Source: an uncultured Methanomethylovorans sp. (lineage in GTDB: Archaea; Halobacteriota; Methanosarcinia; Methanosarcinales; Methanosarcinaceae). Taken from it: 64,000 nt of DNA. The stretch is from contig NZ_OY782870.1 in assembly GCF_963678545.1 (NCBI RefSeq), forward strand, positions 186,001 through 250,000, written 5' to 3'. Of this stretch, positions 47,122 to 56,427 are shown piece after piece. The translations under genes and the position numbers were made by a program. Positions within the stretch are counted from its first letter, which is position 1. Each line of letters begins with the position of its first letter. The notes under the pieces are model-generated. The model ran no database searches. It was not told where the DNA came from and saw only the letters and a program-made list of their open reading frames with translations.

Positions 47122-49878
47122 ATGAGCAACAATCAAAGCCCTGAACAGGAAGCCAGAGATAGGATAGATGGAAAGCTGGAGGCTTCCGGCTGGGTAGTCC
47201 AGCAGAAAAATAAGATTAACTGGAGTGCAGCTGACGGCATTGCAGTAAAAGAGTATATGACGGATGTCGGACCTGCGGACTATGTGCTTTTTGTTGATAA
47301 AAGTCCTGTGAGGATAATCGAGGCAAAGAAGGAAAAAGAAGGCCACAGACTAACAGTTGTGGAGGAACAGTCGGGCGAGTACGCCACGAGCAAGCTGAAA
47401 TACCTGAACAATGACCCTCTGCCTTTTGTGTACGAGAGCACAGGAGAACTGACGAGGTTCACTGACCACCGCGACCCTAAACCAAGGTCAAGACCTGTTT
47501 TTTCATTTCATCGCCCGCAGACATTCAGGGAATGGCTCAGGAAAGAGAAGTCATTGAGAACTGGCTTACTGGATATTCCGGGGCTTCAGACCGGGGGGTT
47601 GCATGATTGTCAGATACGGGCAATCAATAATCTTGAACGCTCATTTAAGGATAATCACCCGCGGGCATTGATCCAGATGGCTACGGGTTCTGGAAAAACG
47701 TACACTGCTGTTACTTTCATTTACAGGCTCCTTAAATATGCGGATGCTAAAAGGGTATTGTTCCTTGTGGATACCAGAAATCTGGGCAAACAGGCAGAAT
47801 CGGAGTTCTTGAAATATACTCCCAACGATGATAACCGCAAGTTCACAGAACTGTACAATGTGCAGCGGCTACGTTCCAGCTATATCGCTTCGGATAGCCA
47901 GGTGTGTATCTCCACCATCCAGCGGTTGTATTCTATCCTGAAAGACGAGGAGCTGGACGAGGAAACTGAGGAGATGAATCCTGCTGAGAGCGGATGGCAG
48001 CCCAGGGAACCGCTGCCTGTGGTGTATAATGAGAAGGTCCCTATCGAGCATTTCGATTTCATCGTGATCGATGAGTGTCACCGCTCCATATACAACCTGT
48101 GGAAGCAGGTGCTGGATTATTTTGATGCTTTCCTTATTGGTCTCACTGCTACACCGGATAAGCGCACCTTCGGATTCTTCAATGAAAACGTGGTGAGCGA
48201 GTACAGCTATGAGGATGCTGTGGCTGATGGTGTGAACGTGGGTTATGATGTGTACACTATCGAGACCGAGATCACTAAAAAAGGTGTGGAGATCAAGGCT
48301 AAGGAATTAGTGGATAAAAGGGAGAAGCTGAGCCGAAGGAAAAGATGGGAGCAGCTGGATGAGGATTTTGCCTATACCGGCAAACAACTGGACAGGGATG
48401 TAGTGAATCCTAGCCAAATACGCAATGTGATACGTGCGTTTAGGGATAAGCTTCCAGAGATATTCCCTGAAAGGCAGGAGATACCGAAAACTTTGATCTT
48501 TGCTAAGACAGACAGCCATGCGGATGATATTATCCAGATAGTACGTGAGGAGTTCGGCGAAGGCAATGCATTCTGCAAGAAGGTGACCTACAAGGCCGAA
48601 GAAGACCCTGACTCTGTGCTGTCTGCGCTTCGCAATGACTACAATCCGAGGATAGCGGTAACTGTGGACATGATCGCCACAGGTACGGATGTAAAGCCAC
48701 TGGAGTGCCTGCTGTTCATGAGAGATGTAAAAAGCCGCAATTACTTCGAGCAGATGAAGGGACGTGGCACGCGGGTCATTGGATATGATGACCTGAGGAA
48801 GGTGACGCCTTCGGTGGTTTCTGCGAAGACACATTTTGTTATAGTGGATGCAGTGGGTGTTACTAAGTCCATGAAGACGGATAGCCGCCCTCTGGAGCGT
48901 AAGAAAAGTATGTCTCTTAAGGGTCTTTTGGATGCTGTGACATTTGGTGCTCAGGATGAGGACCTGTATGTTTCACTGGCTAACCGGCTGGCGCGGCTGG
49001 ATAAGATGATAACTCCCGATGAGAAGGGTACTTTTTCTGAAAAGGCAAATGGGAAGACCATCAACCAGACCATAAGGGACTTGCTGAATGCGTATAATCC
49101 CGACATTATTGAGTCGAAGGCTTTTGAGATCAAGCAGCTTCAACCGGATATACCTGAGGAGAAGGCGAGCAAGCAGGCGCAGCAAGAATTGATAGATGTT
49201 GCAAGATCTACATTCACCGGGGAGCTTAACGAGTACATAGAGAATGTACGCAGGGTGCATGAGCAAATCATTGATATGGTAAACATTGACAGGGTAACGC
49301 GGGCTGAATGGGATAAGGATGCTGTGGTGAGAGCGGATGAGCTTGTGCGGGACTTCAAAGTGTATCTGGAAACCCACAAGGATGAGATAACTGCCCTTCG
49401 GATATTCTACAACCAGCCTTACCAGCGCAGGGATGTTATTTTTGCCATGATAAAAGAAGTGCTGGAGAAGCTGAAACTGGAAAAGCCGCAGTTTGCGCCT
49501 TTGCGGATGTGGCAGGCTTACGAGCAGCTGGAGAAGGTGAACGGGAACTCTCCGAAGAAAGAGCTTACAGCTTTGGTTTCCCTGATCCGCAGGGTGACTG
49601 AGATCGACCCGGTGCTTACTGCATATGATCTGACGGTGAACCACAACTTCCGGGACTGGATATTCAAGAAGTAGGCCGGAACTGTGAAATTCAATGAAGA
49701 GCAGATGGACTGGCTGCGCATGATAAAGGATTACGTGACCGGCAGCTTCCATCTGGAAATAGACGACCTGGATTACCAACCTTTCGACATCATGGGAGGC
49801 CGGGGCAGGATGTACCAGCTCTTTGGCGATGAGATGAATGGCATAATCAGCGAACTGAACGAGGCACTGGCGGCTTAA
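47122..49878 (+). CDS. hsdR: Type I restriction enzyme subunit HsdR with in-frame UAG (codon 851)
   Basis: 918 sense codons if UAG is read through. Order: PD-(D/E)xK nuclease (GPADYVLFVDKSPVRIIEAKK, near residue 65), SF2 motor with Walker A MATGSGKT (about 190), DECH box IVIDECHRS (about 310), motif VI QMKGRGTR (about 545), then the EcoEI-type C-terminus. At 49672-49674 the frame meets TAG (WIFKK-UAG-AGTVKF), yet the next 67 codons continue the family C-terminus without a break (FNEEQMDWLRMIKDYV ... FGDEMNGIISELNEALAA) to TAA. The next gene starts 3 bp later. Either pyrrolysine/suppressor read-through or a nonsense mutation. Start ATG 47122 is chosen over an upstream GTG. Confidence 0.85.
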
Positions 49879-49880
49879 AA

Positions 49881-51224
49881 ATGGATATTCAAATCAAAGA
49901 TATCATAGAGGCTGGCGAAGGATACCACACGGAGTTCAAGGAATCCCTTGACAAGTCCTTTGTGGAGGAGGTTTGCGCTTTTGCCAATTCCGGTGGGGGT
50001 AAAGTGATTCTTGGTGTTGCTGACAACGGAACTATAAAAGGTACACATACCGATAATAGTTTCAGGTCAAGAGTGCAGGATTCCCTCAGGCAGTTGCAGC
50101 CGCACCTTGATATTGAGATAAGGGTGCAGGATAATCTTATTGTCGTGGATGTGCCGGAGGGCAGAGACAAGCCTTATGCCTGTTCCAGAGGCTTCTTTAT
50201 CCGCAACGGGGCAAATTCCCAGAAGCTTACCCGCAATGAGATCATTGATTTCTTCCAGAAGGAAGGGCGCATTCGTTTTGAGGAACTGAGGAATGAAAAA
50301 GCGGTTTTTGATAATGATTTCGATGAGAGGGCATTTGAGAATTTCCTGAACATGGCAGGTATCAGCCAGTCTATTGATAGGATGTCATTGCTTAGAAATC
50401 TGGATTGTATCAATGATGAGGGAAAACTGACAAATGCAGGCGTGCTGTTCTTTGCGAAGGATATTGATTTTCTGATGAATCATGCCATTGTTGTATGCGT
50501 GCTGTATAAGGGTATGGAGAAGGTGCATATCCTTGATAAGAAGGATTTTAAGGAGAACATTGTCGAGAACATCGATAATGCTATCCTTTTCGTGAAAAGG
50601 CACACCAATGTACAGTACAGGATAGAGGGAGTGCAGCGGGAAGAAATCCCGGATATTCCTGATGTGGCACTCAGGGAAGCTATTATAAATGCTGTCTGCC
50701 ACCGTGATTATTTTGACAGGAGCTCCAATGTGCTTATCGAGGTCTTTGACGACAGGGTGCAGATATCCAACCCCGGCGGACTTCCAAGCGGTCTTAAACC
50801 TTCCGAGTTCGGGCGCAAGAGTGTCACGCGTAACCCTCTGATCGCTTCTTTGCTGCATCGCATAAACTACATTGAAAAAGTGGGTACAGGCATAAGCCGA
50901 ATTAAACAGGCAGTGGACGAGAACAAAAAATCGTCAGTGGAATTTGAGTTCAATTCCGGCTTTTCTGTTATTTTCCGAAAACTTGACAGAACCTCCGAGG
51001 CAGAGTTGAGTGAAAGTTCGGAGAAAACTAAGGAGAAAAGTTCGGAGAAAATCCTAGAGCTGATCAAAAATAATCCTACTATTACCCGTGAAGAACTAAG
51101 TCAGATCACAGGTCTATCGATACGGGGAGTGGAATGGAATCTTACTAAATTGAAGACGGAAGGAAAGATTAAACGCATAGGATCGAGGAAAAGTGGACAT
51201 TGGGAAGTAATGGACCAATCCTAA
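49881..51224 (+). CDS. AlbA_2/Schlafen-like ATP-binding winged-helix protein
   Basis: A 447-residue protein of the type often found inside type I R-M loci. Residues 1-120: AlbA_2 domain (YHTEFKESLDKSF, ANSGGGKVILGVADNG, PYACSRGFFIRNG). Residues about 235-350: HATPase_c_4-like part (PDVALREAIINAVCHRDYFDRS, VGTGISRIKQAV). A linker with SSEK-type repeats follows, then a winged helix (ILELIKNNPTITREELSQIT ... KRIGSRKSGHWEV). Probably a regulator or nucleic-acid-acting defence accessory. It starts 2 bp after the hsdR TAA, hence translationally coupled. Confidence 0.82.
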   Translation: MDIQIKDIIEAGEGYHTEFKESLDKSFVEEVCAFANSGGGKVILGVADNGTIKGTHTDNSFRSRVQDSLRQLQPHLDIEIRVQDNLIVVDVPEGRDKPYACSRGFFIRNGANSQKLTRNEIIDFFQKEGRIRFEELRNEKAVFDNDFDERAFENFLNMAGISQSIDRMSLLRNLDCINDEGKLTNAGVLFFAKDIDFLMNHAIVVCVLYKGMEKVHILDKKDFKENIVENIDNAILFVKRHTNVQYRIEGVQREEIPDIPDVALREAIINAVCHRDYFDRSSNVLIEVFDDRVQISNPGGLPSGLKPSEFGRKSVTRNPLIASLLHRINYIEKVGTGISRIKQAVDENKKSSVEFEFNSGFSVIFRKLDRTSEAELSESSEKTKEKSSEKILELIKNNPTITREELSQITGLSIRGVEWNLTKLKTEGKIKRIGSRKSGHWEVMDQS

Positions 51225-51255
51225 AATCGAAGCATTGATATTTGATTTTAAGATC

Positions 51256-51327
51256 ACTGTGGTATAAACTGTGGTATAAACTGTGGTATAAACTGTGGTA
51301 TAAACTGTGGTATAAACTGTGGAGAAA
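51256..51327 (+). repeat. 12 bp tandem repeat (ACTGTGGTATAA x5 plus a variant)
   Basis: Five exact units followed by ACTGTGGAGAAA. Related proteins carry TVEK- or SSEK-type linker repeats; ACT GTG GAG AAA encodes TVEK, and the repeated unit is the same with GTA TAA, so each unit carries a stop codon in that frame. The expansion therefore took place after coding function was lost. Confidence 0.85.
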
Positions 51328-51495
51328 ATCCTTGAGGCAATTAAGATCGATCCTACCATTACATACGAAGAGCAGAGTAAGGTAACAGGAGTCTCCACAC
51401 GCGGAGTGGAGTGGAATTTCACGAAATTGAAAGCGCAAGGAAAGATAAAACGCATCGTTCCTGATAAAGGCGGACATTGGGAAGTAATAGATTAA
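51316..51495 (+). pseudogene. Second copy of the winged-helix C-terminus (remnant)
   Basis: About 58 codons (a GTG at 51319 is the only in-frame start) homologous to the last 60 residues of the upstream AlbA_2 protein: EKILEAIKIDPTITYEEQSK, then a segment with RGVEWNFTKLKAQGKIKRI and GGHWEVID. It is the tail of a lost paralogue or a spare C-terminal cassette. Confidence 0.75.
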
Positions 51496-51521
51496 TCTGA
51501 CAGTTAATATTGAGGCATTAG

Positions 51522-53031
51522 ATGCTTAAAATGAATAACTCGATATCTTTAACTAAAACTGGAATAGAGAATTTACCAAGATTACCAGAAGGATGGCAAT
51601 GGGTACGGCTTGGAGAAGCTCACATTTTAAAGTCCGATAAACACAATGGCTCAGGAGAATCCTTATTTTACATTGGTTTAGAACATATTGAGAAAGATAG
51701 AGGAACATTAACTCAAGATGTTAAAATCGATACAATCACTACTGTAAAAAATAGTTTTAAAAAAGGTGATCTGCTCTACGGAAAACTTAGACCTTATTTG
51801 AATAAAGTGTATTTAGCTAATGAAGATGGAGTTTGTTCTACAGACATTCTTGTTTTTAAATCGGCTAGTATTTCCAATCTTTACTATTCTAAATATTTCT
51901 TTTTGTCACGTAAGTTTGTAAGTGATATGACACATAACTCCAGTGGCGTAAATTTGCCAAGAGTTTCAACAAAATATCTGCAAGAATATCCATTCCCTCT
52001 CCTACCCCTCCCCGAACAGCGTGCCATCGTCTCCAAGATCGAGCAGCTTTTCAGCGACCTCGATAACGGCATTGCCAATCTCAGGCTGGCACAGGAGCAG
52101 CTTAAAGTATACAGGCAGGCGGTGCTGAAAAAAGCGTTCGAGGGAGAACTAACGAGAAAATGGCGGGAGCAGCAGACCGATCTGCCAGATGCGCGGGGTT
52201 TGCTGGAGCAGATCCGCATGGAGAGGGAAGAAGCTGCAAAGGCTTCCGGCAAGAAAGTAAAGCCTGTTAAACCTCTCACCGAAGATGAAATTGCGGAATT
52301 GCCGGGGCTGCCGGAGGGGTGGGGATGGGTGAAAACGGCAGAAGTAATTGATCCAATAAATAATGGTTATACGCCAAAGGCTAATTTTCTTTTTTCAGGA
52401 TCAGGGGAAATTCCCTTCATCAAAGTTTACAATTTGAATTTTGACGGATCATTTAACTTTCAAAAAGATCCGACATTTATTCCTGAAGCAATCCATAAAA
52501 AAGAACTTGCGAGATGGTTACATACCCAGAAGATGTACTTATAAATATAGTCGGTCCGCCCTTAGGTAAGGTTTCAATCGTCACGAAACAATTTCCAGAA
52601 TGGAATATCAATCAGGCAATAGTGCTATTCAGACCAAATAGATGGGTAATATCAAAGATAATTTCTTATTATCTTCAAAACCCCAAAACAATTCATTGGT
52701 TGGAAAATACATCTAAAGCTACTGCGGGACAATATAACGTCAAAGTTTCAACTTGTAGAGAAATACCGTTCCCTCTTTGTTCTGTAGAAGAACAACACGC
52801 CATCGTTGAGGAGATAGAAACGCGCCTTTCTGTATGTGATAAAATGGCGCAGGATATTGATGAGGCTCTGGAAAAGGCGGAGGCGCTTCGGCAGAGTATT
52901 TTGAAAAGGCTTTTGAGGGGAAGCTACTCAATGAAAGGGAGCTGGCAGAGGTGCGGATGGCGGAGGACTGGGAGCCTGCGGATGTGTTGTTGGAAAGGGT
53001 GAAGGCGGAGAGAACGGGAAGAAGTGACTGA
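51522..53031 (+). pseudogene. hsdS: Type I specificity subunit HsdS with two frameshifts
   Basis: Two target-recognition domains and two helical spacers are recognisable: TRD1 (LPEGWQWVRLGEAHILK onward), spacer 1 (LPLPEQRAIVSKIEQLFSDLD), TRD2 (LPEGWGWVKTAEVIDPINNG), spacer 2 (EEQHAIVEEIETRLSVCDKM). The frame is lost near 52511 (KKELAR joins MVTYPEDVLINIVGPPLG in the -1 frame) and again near 52905, where TTGAAAAGG lacks one A, after which the family end KLLNERELAEVRMAEDW continues in a third frame to 53031. Both are one-base deletions, neither in a long homopolymer. As read, only a 340-residue protein with half of TRD2 is made. Confidence 0.85.
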
Positions 53032-53058
53032 TAGATTTTCATTCATAACAAAAATGAA

Positions 53059-53158
53059 ACCACAGAGAACACAGAGGTCACAGAGAGTAGTAGAAAGGGA
53101 TATGGATCATAGTTCACAGGAGAATTGCATTCTCCGTGTTCTCTGTGAACTCTGTGGT
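53059..53158. repeat. 100 bp palindromic element
   Basis: The arms ACCACAGAGAACACAGAG... and ...CTCTGTGAACTCTGTGGT form an imperfect inverted repeat of about 27 bp, with internal CACAGAG units repeated on each side. No coding potential. It lies between hsdS and the flavoprotein gene and may be a MITE or a strong transcript hairpin. Confidence 0.65.
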
Positions 53159-53268
53159 GAAAAGATATGGTGCAATGAAAAGCACAAGTATGAAAATACA
53201 ACCACAAAAAACACTATATGAAATTATACTTTACACGGCTTATAATATGGAAGGAGTGAGTTAGTGTT

Positions 53269-54063
53269 ATGAAAGTCCTTGTCGTCATGGGAAGTCCGAG
53301 AAAAGGCAACACCTATCGGGCTGTCAAAAAGATAGAAGAGGTCATGCAGTCAAAGGGTGATGTTGAATTTGAGTACCTGATGCTCAAAGATGCGAACCTT
53401 TCAAATTGCAGTGGTTGTTTTGTATGTTTCATGAAAGGAGAGGACCACTGCCCGATCAAAGACGATGCACACCTCATTGAGCAGAAAATGCACGATGCTG
53501 ACGGAGTTATATTTGCAACACCCGTCTATGGCATGAGTGTTTCAGCGCTCATGAAAACTTTCATAGACCGCTTCTCGTACATATTTCATCGCCCCCGCTT
53601 TTTTCATAAAAAGGCTCTGCTGCTCTCAACTACCGGAGCTATAGGTCTGAAGGATATACTCGATTATCTGCAACTGGTAGCAAGCATATGGGGTTTTGAA
53701 GTATCTCACAGGGTTGGCATCGTAACACCCCCGCTGGCAATATCCAGGAAGAAAGAGCTTGCAAACGAGCAGAAATTGAACAAAGCAGCAGCTATATTTT
53801 ACGATGCCCTCCAGAAAAAAGATCGCCGTTCACCAGGGTTTAGAGATGTTATTGTGTTCCATGCCCAGAAAGCAAGTTTTGGAGAACTTATTCAGGACTC
53901 ACCCACAGATCATGCTTACTGGAAAGAGCAAGGCTGGTTAAGACCACAAGCAAAATACTACGTAGATGTGCCTGTCAATCCGGTGTATAATGCCATCGGA
54001 TGGACTGCTGAGCAGGTCCTGAGAAGAAAAATAAGAAAAGATATGGCTGAAGCACAAAGATAA
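53269..54063 (+). CDS. NADPH-dependent FMN reductase-like flavoprotein
   Basis: A 264-residue flavodoxin-fold protein of the multimeric flavodoxin/iron-sulfur flavoprotein group. The FMN phosphate loop is GSPRKGNTYRAVKKIEE. The CSGCFVCFMKGEDHCPIKDD stretch has closely spaced Cys that may hold a [4Fe-4S] cluster or act in redox. ATPVYGMSVSALMKTFIDRF is family-typical. The C-terminal 80 residues are an extension. An electron-transfer or quinone/nitro reduction role is likely, substrate unknown. It interrupts the hsd locus, which suggests insertion or rearrangement. Confidence 0.8.
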   Translation: MKVLVVMGSPRKGNTYRAVKKIEEVMQSKGDVEFEYLMLKDANLSNCSGCFVCFMKGEDHCPIKDDAHLIEQKMHDADGVIFATPVYGMSVSALMKTFIDRFSYIFHRPRFFHKKALLLSTTGAIGLKDILDYLQLVASIWGFEVSHRVGIVTPPLAISRKKELANEQKLNKAAAIFYDALQKKDRRSPGFRDVIVFHAQKASFGELIQDSPTDHAYWKEQGWLRPQAKYYVDVPVNPVYNAIGWTAEQVLRRKIRKDMAEAQR

Positions 54064-54124
54064 AGTAAAGTTTTCAGCCAGCAGCTTCCATATAAGGTAA
54101 AGAACAAAAGACACAAGGAAGATC

Positions 54125-54412
54125 ATGATATCTGAGCAACTGAAAAGCATCATCCGGGATGGTGAAGGGCTGACCCCGCAAGCGGCAGAGAATACTGAAA
54201 GAGATAAAATAGCTTCGCTATTTGAGTATTGAATCGAGCCAAGAATCAGGGTGGAAATACAAGAATTTATGGGATTGAAAGACAGGGAATACTTCAGATT
54301 GGAGATCCTGAATCCACTCATTCAGGAAGGGAAACTTCATCTTACAATACCTGAAAAACCAACAAGTCCCAACCAAAAATACTATTCAAGACCTATGAAC
54401 CAAAAACTATGA
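54125..54412 (+). pseudogene. Remnant of a RecG-like/AlbA_2 accessory gene
   Basis: Two fragments: a 35-codon N-terminal piece (MISEQLKSIIRDGEGLTPQ, to 54232) and a C-terminal winged-helix piece from 54269 (GLKDREYFRLEILNPLIQEG ... KLHLTIPEKPTSPNQKYY) ending in TGA that overlaps the hsdM ATG. The middle of the gene is gone. Its stop/start overlap with hsdM shows that it was once the coupled upstream gene. Confidence 0.7.
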
Positions 54413-55905
54413 CCGAAAACACATCATCTATAGTTTCCAAAGTATGGAGCTTCTGCCATGTGCTGCGTGACGGAAGCGTAAGCTATGGCGATTATCTTGA
54501 ACAGCTGACCTTCCTCATATTCCTCAAAATGGCCGAGGAATACAGAAAACCGCCATACAGCCGGGACATAGGCATCCCGGAAAAATACACATGGGATGTG
54601 TTAAAGCAAAAGCACGGTGCAGAACTTGACACTCATTACAAGGAACTGCTGGAAGAGCTGGGCAAAAAACCAGGTATGCTCGGGCAGATCTTCCTCAAGG
54701 CGCAGAACAAGATCAGCGACCCTGCCATGCTATACAAGGTCATTGACATGATTGACAAGGAAAGCTGGGTCATGATGGGAGTGGATACCAAGGGCGAGAT
54801 ATACGAAGGGCTCCTGCAGAAGAACGCAGAGGACACGAAAAGTGGAGCCGGCCAGTACTTCACGCCCAGAGCACTTATCAAAGTAATGGTGGAGTGTCTG
54901 CGCCCACAGCCCATGAAAACCATTGGTGATCCCTGCTGCGGTACAGGCGGTTTCTTCTTAGCAGTCTATGACTTCCTCACATTGCATTCCAACCTCGACC
55001 ACGAACAGAGCCGCTTCCTTAAGACAAAAACCTTCGGAGGCAATGAAATAGTAGCTGGGACCCGCAGGCTGGCACTTATGAACCTCTTTTTGCACAACAT
55101 AGGAGAGATAGACGGAGAGCCCATGATCTCCAACTCCGATGCGTTGATAGCAGATCCTGGAACAAGGTACGATTATGTGCTCACCAACCCACCATTCGGG
55201 AAGAAAAGCAGCATGACCTTCACCAATGACGAAGGCGAACAGGAGAAAGAAGATCTCACGTATAACCGCCAGGACTTCTGGGTCACTACCAGCAACAAAC
55301 AGCTCAATTTCGTGCAGCATATCCGCACCATCCTCAAAGCCGGAGGACAGGCAGCAGTAGTCTTGCCCGACAATGTGCTCTTTGAAGGCAGAGCAGGTGA
55401 AACGGTTCGTAAAAAGCTTCTGGAGACCACCGACCTGCATACCATTCTACGCCTACCTACAGGAATTTTCTACGCTCATGGGGTAAAGGCCAATGTGTTG
55501 TTCTTCGAGGCAAAACCAGCATCTAAAGAACCCTGGACTAAAGAAGTATGGATATACGACTACCGCACCAACGTACACCATACCCTAAAATAGAACCCCC
55601 TCAAATCCCCAGACCTTGAAGACTTCATCCGTTGCTATAAGCCTGAGAACCGTTTCCAGCGCAAGGAAACATGGAGCGAGGAAAATCCCGAGGGTCGGTT
55701 CCGTAAATTCACCTACGAGGAAATAGCAGCAAGGGACAAGACCAACCTAGACATTTTCTGGCTCAAGGACAAAAGCCTTGCAGACCTGGACAATCTGCCT
55801 GATCCAGATATCCTTGCTAATGAGATCATCGAGAATATAGAAGCTTCACTTGAAAACTTCAGGGAAGTACTGGAAATTGTAAACGGGAACAACAATTCCA
55901 AATGA
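54409..55905 (+). CDS. hsdM: Type I DNA methyltransferase HsdM with in-frame UAG (codon 395)
   Basis: 498 sense codons if UAG is read through. N-terminal helical domain (VSYGDYLEQLTFLIFLKMAEE), then the N6-adenine methylase with SAM motif I DPCCGTGGFFLA and catalytic NPPFGKK. At 55591-55593 the frame meets TAG within HHTLK-UAG-NPLKSPDLEDF, a spot where relatives have an ordinary residue. 103 further sense codons follow that match the family end (YKPENRFQRKETW, ENPEGRFRKFTYEEI, LDIFWLKDKSLADLDNLPDP) and end in TGA at 55903-55905. Stopping at UAG would remove the C-terminal helices that dock HsdS. Pyrrolysine insertion, suppression or decay are the options. Confidence 0.87.
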
Positions 55906-56009
55906 AAATAAATCTAAAAACGTTACAAAAATAATGGTTATTGAGCAAATAAAAGCGAGTAATTCAGTATAATTGAACAACTCGCTTTATAATATCGGAT
56001 TAAGTCTAT

Positions 56010-56315
56010 TTATATGCTTAATTTGTCTACGACTTCACCTTTCTCCAATGCATCAAGTATGTCATCAATATCGTCTTCAGTTACTTCGCCATACCATACC
56101 TGCTGAGGATAAATCATTACTATCGGTCCTTTCTCGCAAAGGCCTACGCATCCTGTAGAAGTAACCATTACTTCATTTTCCAAATCTCTGTCCATTAGCG
56201 CTTCGGTAAACATCGCTACCAGATTATGTGAGTCTTTATTCTTGCATGAGCCCTGCACCTTTCCGTTTAGTCTTGTGCTTGCGCAAATAAATATATGATT
56301 TTTTGGTTTTTGCAC
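56010..56315 (-). CDS. Thioredoxin-like [2Fe-2S] ferredoxin
   Basis: A 101-residue protein of the thioredoxin-like 2Fe-2S ferredoxin family: HIFICASTRLNGKVQGSCKN (first two Cys), then STGCVGLCEKGPIVMIYP (second two Cys, x3 spacing), and the ending QQVWYGEVTEDDIDDILDAL. Such proteins carry electrons or store clusters; a close group is found in nitrogen fixers and hydrogenase systems. Its location 5 kb from nif may be coincidental. Single gene. Confidence 0.85.
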   Translation of the reverse strand: MQKPKNHIFICASTRLNGKVQGSCKNKDSHNLVAMFTEALMDRDLENEVMVTSTGCVGLCEKGPIVMIYPQQVWYGEVTEDDIDDILDALEKGEVVDKLSI

Positions 56316-56427
56316 GATAAGCCTCCTTAAATTTGTGTTTCAAGCTATGCCTTTAAGGGAATACCACGGAAGGCAATTACTTATGTAATAGCATTTATAG
56401 TTTTGTATAAGAGACCTTTATTAAATA

